This document shows, piece after piece, positions 1-7,897 of a stretch of DNA of 64,000 nt. The DNA is from Pseudomonadota bacterium (GTDB taxonomy: Bacteria; Pseudomonadota; Gammaproteobacteria; Burkholderiales; Burkholderiaceae_B): positions 248,001 to 312,000 of the forward strand of contig JAEXRL010000009.1 of NCBI GenBank assembly GCA_023440825.1. Direction: 5' to 3'. Position 1 is the stretch's first letter, and every line of letters starts with the position of its first letter. A program made the position numbers and the translations under genes. Under the pieces are notes generated by a model. The model searched no databases and was not told the origin of the DNA. It saw only the letters and a program-made list of their open reading frames with translations.

Positions 1-129
1 GGCGTGAGCAAAGAGGAAATCAGAGCAGTAATCATGCAGGCAGCCGTGTACGGAGGCGTTCCACTAGGTTTGGCGGCAGCACGTGTGGCGACACAAGTGT
101 TTGCTGAACATGAAGCTCAGTCCGTTTAG
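1..129 (+). CDS. Carboxymuconolactone decarboxylase family protein, C-terminal end (partial)
   Basis: Frame 1 is open from the window edge to a TAG at 127-129 and gives 42 residues. The stretch containing AVYGGVPLGLAAARVA matches the C-terminal helix of the carboxymuconolactone decarboxylase (CMD/AhpD-like) family, where a Y-x-G-x-P pattern is typical. Family members include PcaC of the beta-ketoadipate pathway and many uncharacterised catabolic enzymes; the active-site part lies outside the window, so the substrate cannot be read. It is 35 bp upstream of a dehydrogenase gene on the same strand and probably heads the 165-1804 operon. The assignment rests on a short fragment. Confidence 0.6.
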   Translation, partial: GVSKEEIRAVIMQAAVYGGVPLGLAAARVATQVFAEHEAQSV

Positions 130-164
130 TTTTAGACGATTGAAATGGCGGAGAAATAGGTGAT

Positions 165-1055
165 ATGAAGCGAATTGGCTTTATCGGTTTAGGCAATATG
201 GGGTGTCGCATGGCACGTCGATTGCTAGAAGCGGGCATAGTCGTGACTGGCTATGACAAGGATCAGGAACGTGTTCGAGAGTTGGGGCTGCAGTGTGCGG
301 CTTCACCTGCGGACGTAGTGGCTCAGAGTGATGTCATTTTATTGTCCTTGCCCGATAGTAATGTTGTTGAGTCTGTCATGGAGTCAGAGTCTGGCGTCTT
401 GTCAGTGCTCAGGGCAGATCAGATAGTCGTGGACTTAAGCACTGCCGCAGCCAGTTCTACTGTGCGTTTACACGGGCGAGTCAGAGAGCGTGGTGCTTGG
501 TACGTGGATGCCGGTATTTCAGGTGGTGCGGCAGCCGCCGAGAAAGGAACGCTTACTTTGATGGTGGGTGGAGACGCTCAGGCCATTGAACAGTTAGGCT
601 GGGTGTTTGATCCCATTAGTGCGAAGGTGCTGGTGATGGGAGAGAGCGGCGCAGGGCATACCACCAAATTGTTAAATAATTTTTTAAACGCAGTAAGCTT
701 GGCAGCAACAGCAGAAGTGATGGTTGCCGGGAAAAAGGCTGGTTTGGATTTAGAACAACTGCTAGAGGTGCTCAATAGTAGCAGTGGTGTGAATTTTGCT
801 ACGTTAAATCGCTTTCCCCATATAGTGAAGGGTGATTACCTGGAAGGGGGACTGACAAACAAGTTGATGACCAAAGATGTATTGCTCTACGTCGATAGAG
901 TACGAGACTTGGGCGTAGCTTCTTTAAATGCGGCTGGGCCAATGGCCAGCTTTGGATTGGCAACCGCATTAGGTTATGGGGATGTGATCAGCAATCGAGT
1001 TGTTGATGCCATCGGCGATGTATCAGGTGGTGTGCGAGTCAGCGACCATCAATAG
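165..1055 (+). CDS. NAD(P)-dependent beta-hydroxyacid dehydrogenase (3-hydroxyisobutyrate dehydrogenase family)
   Basis: 296 residues, the usual length for this family. The N-terminal Rossmann nucleotide-binding motif GFIGLGNMG is at residues 5-13, the substrate-binding DAGISGG loop is at 115-121, and the catalytic lysine is K168 in GAGHTTKLLNN. Such enzymes oxidise or reduce beta-hydroxyacids such as 3-hydroxyisobutyrate or tartronate semialdehyde in the cytoplasm. The substrate here is not evident; a second paralogue, GlxR at 37266-38150, sits in a clear glyoxylate context, so this copy probably serves the local catabolic island. A GGAG-like site precedes the ATG. It lies between the CMD fragment and a cupin gene 12 bp downstream, all on one strand. 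Confidence 0.85.
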   Translation: MKRIGFIGLGNMGCRMARRLLEAGIVVTGYDKDQERVRELGLQCAASPADVVAQSDVILLSLPDSNVVESVMESESGVLSVLRADQIVVDLSTAAASSTVRLHGRVRERGAWYVDAGISGGAAAAEKGTLTLMVGGDAQAIEQLGWVFDPISAKVLVMGESGAGHTTKLLNNFLNAVSLAATAEVMVAGKKAGLDLEQLLEVLNSSSGVNFATLNRFPHIVKGDYLEGGLTNKLMTKDVLLYVDRVRDLGVASLNAAGPMASFGLATALGYGDVISNRVVDAIGDVSGGVRVSDHQ

Positions 1056-1067
1056 AAGGAGTGGATT

Positions 1068-1475
1068 ATGAGTATTCAGGTTTTTCATCGCGCGCAAGGA
1101 AAAGCGTCTGAGAAGCGAGGAGCGACGTTTACGGGTGAAGTCTGGGCAGAGCCAATTTTGCCTGGCGTGGATAACGTGACAGTAGCGTCTGTATTTTTCA
1201 AACCTGGCTCACGCACGTTCTGGCATACCCATGAGCTAGGGCAATTGCTACAGGTAACCTCCGGTCAAGGCTGGGTCTGTGAGGATGGTAAGGAGCCTGA
1301 GCGTATTCGTACAGGTGACACAGTATGGATACCTCCTCACACGCGCCATTGGCATGGCGCAGATACGGATACGTTCATGATTCATACCGCGATTTCTTTA
1401 GGTAAAAGCAGTTGGCAGGAAGAAGTTCAGGACGCCTTATCCGGAATGCGTTCAGTAGACGGGCAGGAGGGGTAG
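1068..1475 (+). CDS. Single-domain cupin protein
   Basis: 135 residues forming one small beta-barrel cupin. The first metal-binding motif is GSRTFWHTHELGQ (H53, H55) and the second includes H94 and H96 in PPHTRHWHG. Small cupins next to CMD-family genes are often annotated as cupin/CMD or hydroxynitrile-lyase-like proteins; the enzymatic role here is unknown. The start has a strong AAGGAG site 7 bp upstream. It is 12 bp after the dehydrogenase and 2 bp before the NIPSNAP gene, so the genes are probably translated together and act on one pathway. Confidence 0.8.
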   Translation: MSIQVFHRAQGKASEKRGATFTGEVWAEPILPGVDNVTVASVFFKPGSRTFWHTHELGQLLQVTSGQGWVCEDGKEPERIRTGDTVWIPPHTRHWHGADTDTFMIHTAISLGKSSWQEEVQDALSGMRSVDGQEG

Positions 1476-1477
1476 TT

Positions 1478-1804
1478 ATGCTAGTAGAGATGCGCGTATA
1501 TTACTGCTTGCCAGGGCGTTTGCCTGCACTACATGAACGCTTTCGTAATATCACTTTAGGCTTTTTTGAAAAATACGGTATTGAGCAGATTGGATTTTGG
1601 ACGACGGCTGTGGGTGCCAATAACCATGCCCTGACGTATTTATTAAAGTGGGAAAGCATGGCCGAGCGCGAGCAAAAGTGGGGGGCGTTCCAGGCAGATC
1701 CTGAGTGGATTGCTAAACGGACAGAAACTGAGCAGGTAAAGGCTATTGTTGAACGAGTCGAGAATCAGTTTTTAGAACCTACTAACTACTCTGCACTGCG
1801 TTGA
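1478..1804 (+). CDS. NIPSNAP family protein
   Basis: 108 residues with the dimeric alpha-beta barrel layout of NIPSNAP proteins: an N-terminal VEMRVYYCLPGRLPALHERF strand-helix and a W-x-S-M-A-E-R segment (residues 60-67). I chose the ATG at 1478 because the preceding GGCAGGAGGGG is an excellent ribosome-binding site; an upstream in-frame ATG at 1412 would overlap the cupin gene by 64 bp. Bacterial NIPSNAP proteins lie in many aromatic and short-chain acid catabolic clusters but have no settled function. It is the last gene before a strong terminator at 1832-1858. Confidence 0.8.
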   Translation: MLVEMRVYYCLPGRLPALHERFRNITLGFFEKYGIEQIGFWTTAVGANNHALTYLLKWESMAEREQKWGAFQADPEWIAKRTETEQVKAIVERVENQFLEPTNYSALR

Positions 1805-1831
1805 GCAGTGAGTAAACCTGTAGTCTCTAAG

Positions 1832-1858
1832 CCCTGCCAGTTATGGCAGGGTTTTTTT
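1832..1858 (+). terminator. Rho-independent terminator of the CMD-NIPSNAP operon
   Basis: A perfect 8-bp stem CCCTGCCA/TGGCAGGG with a 4-nt loop is followed by seven T residues, 27 bp after the NIPSNAP stop codon. Confidence 0.9.
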
Positions 1859-1863
1859 ACGTT

Positions 1864-1882
1864 AAAAAGGCCCGAAAGGGCC
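1864..1882 (-). terminator. Rho-independent terminator of the Bug gene
   Basis: On the minus strand GGCCC/GGGCC closes a TTTC loop and is followed by a run of five T. It lies just after the stop codon of the convergent Bug gene, so transcription from both sides ends in this 50-bp stretch. Confidence 0.75.
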
Positions 1883-1907
1883 AAAATGAGAGATGTTTTT
1901 TATCGAC

Positions 1908-2882
1908 TTAGTTGATAGGGATGCCTGCATCATGTATGAGTTTGGCAAAACGATCGACATCGCGATGAATTAATCGATTCATTTCCTCTGGGCCACGACG
2001 TGCATCTTGGGGAGCCTGTGCACCCAGACTGTCTAGGGCAGCTTTTACTTTTGGGGAGTCTAAAGCCGTGCTTAAGGCTTGTGTTAATTTTTGGGCGTGC
2101 TCCTCAGGAGTACCTTTAGGCACGGCAATAGCATTCCACACAGACATATCGAACTCTGGCACCCCGCCTTCAATAAAGGTAGGTGTTTCTGGCATTTGAG
2201 GGATTCGCTCTGGGCTGGCGACAGCCAACGGGATGACGCGTCCGCCCTTGCTGGCTGGAATCAAGGCTACCGTTTGATCGATAATCATATCCACTGTTCC
2301 TCCCATGATATCGACTAAGGCAGGTCCAGTACCACGATAAGGAATGAGCTCGGCGTTAGTATTGGTCAGGTGTAGAAAGTATTCGCCACCAATGTGCCCA
2401 GTGCCGCCTGGTCCTCCATTACCCATGGTTAGGGTGCTTTGGCTCGTATCGCGCATGCGTTGTAGCAAGCTGGGCAAGTCTTTCACACCGCTAGCCTCGC
2501 TGACTGCTAACACCATGGGCACTTCGGCGACTAGACCAATAGGGCTTATTTCTGTTTTAGGGTCGAAATTCATGTTCGGATACAGAGTAGGAGCAATTGC
2601 GAACGAGCCCATATTACTTAGCATGATGGTATGACCGTCGTTTTTTGCACGCAAAAAGCGTTGCACTCCGGGTACTCCGCCGACTCCCCCATAGTTTTCC
2701 ACAATGATGGTTGCGCCCAATGCCTCTCCCATCGAGTCAGCCACGATACGGGCAAGTCCGTCAGTTGATCCTCCTGTAGCGTAGGGAACAATCATGCTAA
2801 TGGGCTTGTTGGGAAAAGCCTGAGCGTGAAAAGTAAATGCGGCTAGGCCGGTCGCGAGTGAAAGACGTAAGAAAGTGTTCAC
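1908..2882 (-). CDS. Bug family (TctC) tripartite tricarboxylate transporter substrate-binding protein
   Basis: About 324 residues with a signal peptide ending near HAQA-FP, then the Bug hallmark PNKPISMIVPYATGGSTD, which begins the mature protein. The family are periplasmic Venus-flytrap proteins that bind carboxylates, aromatic acids or amides, many without cognate membrane partners; no TctA/TctB genes are present here. A TTG at 2885 and a GTG at 2882 are both possible starts; the GTG sits 6 nt after GGAG, a better spacing, so I use it. It is divergent from the metallo-hydrolase at 3213 and probably supplies substrate to this catabolic island. Confidence 0.88.
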   Translation of the reverse strand: MNTFLRLSLATGLAAFTFHAQAFPNKPISMIVPYATGGSTDGLARIVADSMGEALGATIIVENYGGVGGVPGVQRFLRAKNDGHTIMLSNMGSFAIAPTLYPNMNFDPKTEISPIGLVAEVPMVLAVSEASGVKDLPSLLQRMRDTSQSTLTMGNGGPGGTGHIGGEYFLHLTNTNAELIPYRGTGPALVDIMGGTVDMIIDQTVALIPASKGGRVIPLAVASPERIPQMPETPTFIEGGVPEFDMSVWNAIAVPKGTPEEHAQKLTQALSTALDSPKVKAALDSLGAQAPQDARRGPEEMNRLIHRDVDRFAKLIHDAGIPIN

Positions 2883-2885
2883 CAA

Positions 2886-3212
2886 GGTCTCCGATGAATG
2901 GTTTTATCTCTGAGCTACGGACTTCTTCGGGAAAGGTGAAATGCTTTTTCCAGCCTTTTTCCTGATTTAATCCCGCTCCGTTATTTATTATTGTATTCCT
3001 GTCATACAATATTGCAATAACATCTAAATTGTGGAACTATTAGTGCTGTACGGGAATTAGGTTTAACCCTGCGTTTTCTTTTCTTGCTCGATAGCGCTTT
3101 TCGCTAGACACTGCTAGAGCTCGTACCATTCGAGGGTAGAGCGTCATATAAATAGCTGGGTCGGGTACGTGGGGCGTGCTTTTACGATGAACACATAAAA
3201 CAGGAGACGGCT
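2886..3212. other. Divergent promoter region between Bug and lactonase-type genes
   Basis: About 327 bp without a credible gene. It holds the LysR-type inverted repeat at 2990-3010 and AT-rich sequence around it, as expected for a divergent, regulated promoter pair. I see no other structured element. Confidence 0.5.
2990..3010. promoter_or_regulatory. Perfect 7-7-7 inverted repeat, LysR-type T-N11-A box
   Basis: ATTGTAT (2990-2996), a 7-nt spacer, then ATACAAT (3004-3010). This is the TAT-N7-ATA dyad, which fits the T-N11-A recognition rule of LysR-type regulators. It lies between two divergent genes. The regulator could be the LysR protein at 7898, but that is inference. Confidence 0.5.
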
Positions 3213-4052
3213 GTGAGAAACAGTGAGTTAACGACGGCATCGGTTCAGATGCGTCCTTTCGAGGTATATGCCATTCGCTATGCCTACCATGATCAACGCA
3301 ATGCTAGCGAAAACTATTTGGGGCATGTGGATTTGCACGACGCCGACAGTAATCTGGATTATTACATTTGGGTCTTGCGCCGTGATGACGAGGTGTTTGT
3401 TGTAGATACGGGGTTTGATCAGGATTCTGCACAGCAGCGCGGACGTACTTTATTGCTGCGTGCACCAGATGCCTTGGCTCTGCTTGGTATTGATGCTGCG
3501 AAAGTCAAAGATGTCATTATTACGCACCTGCATTATGACCATGCGGGAACCCTAGGAGAGTTCTCTGCCGCAACGTTTCATATTCAAGAAGCAGAAAGTA
3601 GCTATGCCACCGGGAAAAATATGTGCCATCACGCTTTGCGCGCTCCGTACTATGTTGAGGATGTAGTGACGTTTGTGCGCACCCTGTACGCAGGGCGTGT
3701 TCAGTTTTATAAAGGCAATGCGCAACTATGCCCCGGTCTATCAGTGCATTGGGTGGGTGGTCACACGGCAGGTTTGCAAATTGTACGAGTGTGGACTAAG
3801 CGTGGTTGGGTGGTACTTGCTTCTGATGCCACCCATTTATATGGCAATATTGAATGGGGTATTCCTTTTCCGGCTGTGCATAACGTAGGGGATATGCTGG
3901 ATGGACACAACACTGTACGGGCTCTTGCTGACTCTGAAGAGCATATTATTCCAGGGCATGATCCCTTGGTCATGACGTATTACCCTGCTCCGAGCGCAGC
4001 GTTGCAGGGTAAGGTGGTGCGTCTGGATGTGGCACCTAATATGCCTGCCTAA
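3213..4052 (+). CDS. Metallo-beta-lactamase fold hydrolase, N-acyl homoserine lactonase-like
   Basis: 279 residues. The zinc-binding signature HLHYDHAG is at 105-112 (H105, H107, D109, H110), followed by H184 in GGHTAG, D205 in LASDATH and H249 in IIPGHDP; all ligands of a dinuclear MBL hydrolase are present. The closest named group is the AHL lactonase (AiiA/AttM) family, which opens lactone rings. In this setting, near CMD and enol-lactonase genes, hydrolysis of a pathway lactone is as likely as quorum quenching. The GTG at 3213 has CAGGAG 7 nt upstream; an ATG at 3249 is an alternative. No signal peptide is seen, so it should be cytoplasmic. Confidence 0.85.
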   Translation: MRNSELTTASVQMRPFEVYAIRYAYHDQRNASENYLGHVDLHDADSNLDYYIWVLRRDDEVFVVDTGFDQDSAQQRGRTLLLRAPDALALLGIDAAKVKDVIITHLHYDHAGTLGEFSAATFHIQEAESSYATGKNMCHHALRAPYYVEDVVTFVRTLYAGRVQFYKGNAQLCPGLSVHWVGGHTAGLQIVRVWTKRGWVVLASDATHLYGNIEWGIPFPAVHNVGDMLDGHNTVRALADSEEHIIPGHDPLVMTYYPAPSAALQGKVVRLDVAPNMPA

Positions 4053-4080
4053 GGTTGCGCGTTAAGCGGCCGAGCTTATG

Positions 4081-4111
4081 GGTGGCATCCCAGGATGCCG
4101 CCTTGTTTGTT
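4081..4111 (+). terminator. Probable terminator after the lactonase-like gene
   Basis: GGTGGCATC/GATGCCGCC (one G-T pair) closes a 4-nt loop and is followed by TTGTTTGTT. It lies between convergent genes, 28 bp after the hydrolase stop and abutting the acyl-CoA dehydrogenase stop. Confidence 0.6.
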
Positions 4112-5273
4112 ATCGTTCGTTTTGCACCAGATGGCGCCCGATGAGCATTTGTTGTATTTGTGTGGTGCCTTCATACAAACGCAACAAGCGTACGTCGCGG
4201 TAAAAGCGTTCAACTTTGTACTCGTTCATATAGCCTGCACCTCCGTGTATTTGTACACCTCTATCGGCCACCCTGCCCACCATTTCAGTGCTGAATAGCT
4301 TGGCACATGAGGCTTGCATGCTTACTTGAGGATCGTGCTGACCAACAGGCTTTTTGTCGTAGCTTTGTGCCACTGACTGCACTAAAGACCATGCCGCTAG
4401 CAACTCGGCTTGACTGTCAGCGAGCATGGCCTGTATGAGTTGAAAGTCACCGATGCGCTGGCCGAACTGCTGACGTTGCTGAGCGTAAGCAATACTTTCT
4501 TGTAAAATGCGTTGCGCCATACCGCAGGCGACGGCTGAAATATGCAAGCGTCCCCGGTCCAGAACCTTCATAGCTGTTTTAAAGCCTAGTCCAGCTTGCT
4601 CACCAATAATATGATTAGCGGGTACGCGTACTTGGTCCAAAATGACATCGCAAGTACGAGTGCCTCGTTGCCCCATCTTCTGATCTGGGCTACCCAGACT
4701 TAAGCCAGGGCTGTCGGCAGGAACGATAAATGCTGATATCCCCTTGGCGCCAGCTTCTCCTGTACGTGCCATCAGAGTAAAGGCATTAGCCCGACTGGCA
4801 TTGGTAATAAAGCGCTTGGTGCCATGCAAGATGTATTCATCGCCATCTGCTTGCGCGCGGGTCTTTAACGCCGCTGCATCAGAGCCTGCATCAGGTTCGG
4901 TCAGGGCAAAAGAGATAATTAGCTCGCCACGTGCAATACGCGGCAAATAGGCGCGTTTCTGCGTTTCTGTGCCGTCCATCAGTATGCCTTGGGAACCTAT
5001 ACCTATATTGGTACCCACTACAGAACGAAAAGCCAAGGCGGTTTGGCCGAGCTCATACGCAACCGCACATTCTTGAGCCATGCTTAGCCCTATACCGCCA
5101 TACTCCTCTGGTATCGATAAGCCAAAAAGGCCAAGCTCTTTCATGTCTTGGACAATATCGGCAGGCACTTCGTCACTGTGTTCTACCTCATCTTCGGCAG
5201 GCCGCAGACGTTCCAGCACAAAGCGTTGCACGCTAGCGAGTAATAGTCCAAACGTTTCTTGGTCAAGCGACAT
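4110..5273 (-). CDS. Acyl-CoA dehydrogenase
   Basis: 387 residues, the standard length for this FAD-dependent family. The N-terminal helical domain is followed by the middle beta domain (SFALTEPDAGSDAAAL, the FAD/substrate loop) and the C-terminal helical domain with IHGGAGYMNEY. The catalytic base is E368 in RLYEGTTQIQ, the position used by short/medium-chain and glutaryl/isovaleryl-type members. It introduces a 2,3-double bond in an acyl-CoA and passes electrons to ETF. AAGGAAC precedes the start. It is divergent from the PcaD-like gene and probably shares its control region; no CoA ligase or hydratase lies nearby. Confidence 0.9.
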   Translation of the reverse strand: MSLDQETFGLLLASVQRFVLERLRPAEDEVEHSDEVPADIVQDMKELGLFGLSIPEEYGGIGLSMAQECAVAYELGQTALAFRSVVGTNIGIGSQGILMDGTETQKRAYLPRIARGELIISFALTEPDAGSDAAALKTRAQADGDEYILHGTKRFITNASRANAFTLMARTGEAGAKGISAFIVPADSPGLSLGSPDQKMGQRGTRTCDVILDQVRVPANHIIGEQAGLGFKTAMKVLDRGRLHISAVACGMAQRILQESIAYAQQRQQFGQRIGDFQLIQAMLADSQAELLAAWSLVQSVAQSYDKKPVGQHDPQVSMQASCAKLFSTEMVGRVADRGVQIHGGAGYMNEYKVERFYRDVRLLRLYEGTTQIQQMLIGRHLVQNER

Positions 5274-5388
5274 GTCATGTTCCTTAATTAATGATCTTTT
5301 AAATTATGCGGTTCCCTAGCTTATTGAACAATTGCTAATTTATTGGAATAACTGTCAAGGAAATTTATCTAATTGGGTGGCGCTTAGT

Positions 5389-5407
5389 CTATTTTCTCAA
5401 GAAATAG
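5389..5407. promoter_or_regulatory. Inverted repeat CTATTT-N7-AAATAG
   Basis: A perfect 6-bp repeat with a 7-nt spacer gives a T-N11-A dyad of the LysR type. It lies about 115 bp upstream of the acyl-CoA dehydrogenase start and 145 bp upstream of the PcaD-like start. Confidence 0.35.
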
Positions 5408-5440
5408 GCCTTATTCACGCTAGATGTAGACTCGAGCTTT

Positions 5441-5465
5441 CGCCGTATGAATAGTCCATACGGCG
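5441..5465. promoter_or_regulatory. Perfect 9-bp inverted repeat with 7-nt spacer (operator-like)
   Basis: CGCCGTATG (5441-5449) and CATACGGCG (5457-5465) are exact reverse complements. A run of A rather than T follows, so it is not a terminator in either direction. Its place in the divergent acyl-CoA dehydrogenase/PcaD-like promoter region suggests a dimeric regulator site. Confidence 0.5.
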
Positions 5466-5550
5466 GTCAAAAAAATTGAATAACTGGGTTTGCAGCCGGT
5501 TTTCAGGTATTTTTTAACTCATGTATTTCTATTGCTAGGAGCAAATTCGC

Positions 5551-6363
5551 ATGAACTATGCGTCTAATCAGGGCGTGAACATTGCTTGGTATAGTGATGG
5601 CGACCATCAATTACCTGCTTTGTTTTTGTGTAACTCTATTGGAACCGACCATCATGTGTGGGACGATATATTGCCGGTGTTATCGGAACATTATCGTGTG
5701 ATTCGCATGGATACCCGTGGCCACGGAGCCTCGGATGCCCCAAGTCTGAGTTCCGGCGATTCCGCCCTTGAATCGCCACCTTCCTACACGATGGAGCAAT
5801 TGGCCAGTGATATCGAGGCGGTGGCTCAGGCGGCAGGCCTAACGCGCTTTTCCCTGTGTGGCGTATCATTGGGTGCAATGATGGCCATGCAGTACGCTCT
5901 GGATTACCCAGCGCGGGTGGACAAGTTGATACTTAGTAATACCTCGGTACAGATGGATCCTGCCGCGTGGCAAACCCGTATCGATACAGTGCGACAGCAC
6001 GGTATGGCTGCAATTGTAGAGATGGCCATGAGCCGTTTCTTCACACCTGAATATGTGCAGGCGAATAGCCTTGCTTATCAACATGTGCGTAGTACGTTTT
6101 TAGCTCTTAACCCCTTAGGTTATACCGCATGTTGTGCGGCAATTCGTGATATGCAGTTGAGCCAAGTGATACAGGGTATTAAAGTGCCTACCTTGGTGCT
6201 GACAGGTGCTCGAGATATGTCCACGCCACATGCGGCTGGGCAGTATATCGCTCAGGCCATTCCTGGTGCCGTGATTCAGCAACTGAGTGCTGCACATATT
6301 CCGGCTAATGAAATACCAAGCGAATTTTTTGCAGCATTGCACGCTTTTATACAGTCAAATTAA
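5551..6363 (+). CDS. pcaD: Alpha/beta hydrolase, 3-oxoadipate enol-lactonase (PcaD) like
   Basis: 270 residues. The oxyanion region LCNSIGTDHHVWDD (26-39) follows the PcaD pattern NSLGTD-x3-W. The nucleophile elbow GVSLGA places the catalytic serine at S106, with D222 in TGARDMSTP and H249 in SAAHIPANE completing the triad. PcaD hydrolyses beta-ketoadipate enol-lactone to beta-ketoadipate. A loop at about 64-79 is longer than I expect for PcaD, so a related lactone or ester substrate is possible. A GGAG site precedes the ATG, and a terminator follows at 6417. No other pca genes are next to it apart from the CMD fragment. Confidence 0.78.
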   Translation: MNYASNQGVNIAWYSDGDHQLPALFLCNSIGTDHHVWDDILPVLSEHYRVIRMDTRGHGASDAPSLSSGDSALESPPSYTMEQLASDIEAVAQAAGLTRFSLCGVSLGAMMAMQYALDYPARVDKLILSNTSVQMDPAAWQTRIDTVRQHGMAAIVEMAMSRFFTPEYVQANSLAYQHVRSTFLALNPLGYTACCAAIRDMQLSQVIQGIKVPTLVLTGARDMSTPHAAGQYIAQAIPGAVIQQLSAAHIPANEIPSEFFAALHAFIQSN

Positions 6364-6736
6364 CGATCTTGTATGCCAAGAGGCTGTGTGGCTTAGCTCT
6401 TTGCTAGCACTGATTTGCCCTGCATCTGCCCATCAATACTGAAGGGCGTATGTCAGGGCTTTTTTGTATCTTCTGTTTAGATCCATACATCGATACTGAG
6501 ATTGGTCGTGTATGTATGAGTGTTTTTTTAATTAATATCAAGGGCTTATCTTTTTTTGATACCTTTTTGGTATTGCTTGATGCGCAAATGGTATTGGCCT
6601 CTAGCACATAGATGGGTATACATTTTTCTTAGTAATACGTACGCCCTAGGTATGCATTGCTTAGTGTGCAGTGTGGTACGACTGCGCTGTTCAGCAGGGC
6701 AGCCGCCTTGATGTGAGAAAAAAGAGGATAAGCACG
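6364..6736. other. Intergenic region before the second Bug gene
   Basis: It contains the terminator at 6417-6465 and then about 270 bp of AT-rich sequence with short hairpins such as ATACC/GGTAT near 6560. An in-frame start at 6671 would extend the Bug gene but lacks a signal-peptide-like N-terminus. I see no gene in it. Confidence 0.4.
6417..6465 (+). terminator. Terminator after the PcaD-like gene
   Basis: An outer GCCCTG/CAGGGC stem encloses an inner GCCC/GGGC stem and is followed directly by six T residues, about 54 bp after the stop codon. Confidence 0.75.
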
Positions 6737-7726
6737 ATGATTAAGCCCTTTGCCAAATTATTGACGGTAGGCACCTTTAGTCTAGCGACCGTTGCACCTG
6801 TTGCGATGGCATCAGACGCTGTACAGAATTGGCCAGAACGCCCAGTGAGCTGGACAGTGCCCTTTCCTCCTGGTGGTGCGATGGACGTGATGGCTCGTAC
6901 TTTGGGCGATGCGATGTCGCGTGAGCTGGGTAAACCTTTTGTCATCGAAAATCGCTCGGGGGCGGGTGGCAATATAGGTGCGCAGCATGTCGCTAATCAG
7001 CGCCCAGATGGCTATTCCATGATGATTACCTCCATCGGCATGGCCACCAATCCACACTTGTATAGCAAGCTCAGTTACGACCCCATAAAAGATTTTGAGG
7101 CGGTGACCTTGTTGGGCGTGGTTCCTAACGTCTTAGTAGTGAATGCGGAAAATAAAGAGCTTGATTCGGTGCAGGCGGTGATTCAGGTAGCGAAGGCAAA
7201 CCCTGAAAAACTCACGTACGCCTCAGCGGGTGCGGGTACATCCATTCATTTGGCAGGTGCTAGTTTCACTAAATTAACCGGTACGGACATTTTACATATT
7301 CCTTATCGTGGCAGTAGCCCTGCTGTCACTGATTTATTAGGCGGTCAGGTTGATATGATGTTCGATAGCATCACCTCAGCGAAGCCTTATATTGAGTCAG
7401 GAAAATTACGGGCTTTGGGTTTGACTACGACTCAGCCATCTGTTTCCTTGCCAGAGCTTAAACCCATTGCTGAGTTGGGCGTGGCGGGCTACGAAGTGTC
7501 TCCGTGGTTTGCCGTATTCGTACCTGCCGGTACGGACCCAGCTTTAGTACAAAAAATGCGTGATGCGCTAGTTAATGCGATGGAAAGCGATGCGGTAAAA
7601 GAGCGTTTTGCTTTGATCGGCGTAGAGGCGGTGGGCTCTACGCCGGCTCAGATGACCGAGTATCTGAAGCAAGAAACAGATCGTTGGGGAACCTTGATCA
7701 ACGAGGCTAATATTCGTATTGACTAA
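6737..7726 (+). CDS. Bug family (TctC) tripartite tricarboxylate transporter substrate-binding protein
   Basis: 329 residues from the ATG at 6737, which follows AGAGGA and gives a good signal peptide (hydrophobic stretch, cleavage near VAMASDA). The mature start NWPERPVSWTVPFPPGGAMD is the Bug signature, and DPIKDFEAVTLLG and IPYRGSSPAVTDLLGG are the family's ligand-pocket segments. It binds an unknown carboxylate in the periplasm. It shares the family but little exact sequence with the Bug gene at 1908. A LysR gene follows 171 bp downstream on the same strand. Confidence 0.9.
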   Translation: MIKPFAKLLTVGTFSLATVAPVAMASDAVQNWPERPVSWTVPFPPGGAMDVMARTLGDAMSRELGKPFVIENRSGAGGNIGAQHVANQRPDGYSMMITSIGMATNPHLYSKLSYDPIKDFEAVTLLGVVPNVLVVNAENKELDSVQAVIQVAKANPEKLTYASAGAGTSIHLAGASFTKLTGTDILHIPYRGSSPAVTDLLGGQVDMMFDSITSAKPYIESGKLRALGLTTTQPSVSLPELKPIAELGVAGYEVSPWFAVFVPAGTDPALVQKMRDALVNAMESDAVKERFALIGVEAVGSTPAQMTEYLKQETDRWGTLINEANIRID

Positions 7727-7744
7727 AGCAGACCTGCCGTCCAG

Positions 7745-7775
7745 AACACCGCTCCCCAGAGGGCGGTGTTTTTTT
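7745..7775 (+). terminator. Rho-independent terminator of the second Bug gene
   Basis: AACACCGC/GCGGTGTT forms a perfect 8-bp stem around a 10-nt loop and ends in a T run, 18 bp after the stop codon. Confidence 0.9.
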
Positions 7776-7897
7776 GTCTATGCATGACAGTCCAGATGGT
7801 GCAGTGAACATCAAGCACATGTGGATTGACGCCGAAGCTAGTTTTGATGATGCTTAACAGTTATATATAATTGTAATATTGTCAAAGAATCTTAACT

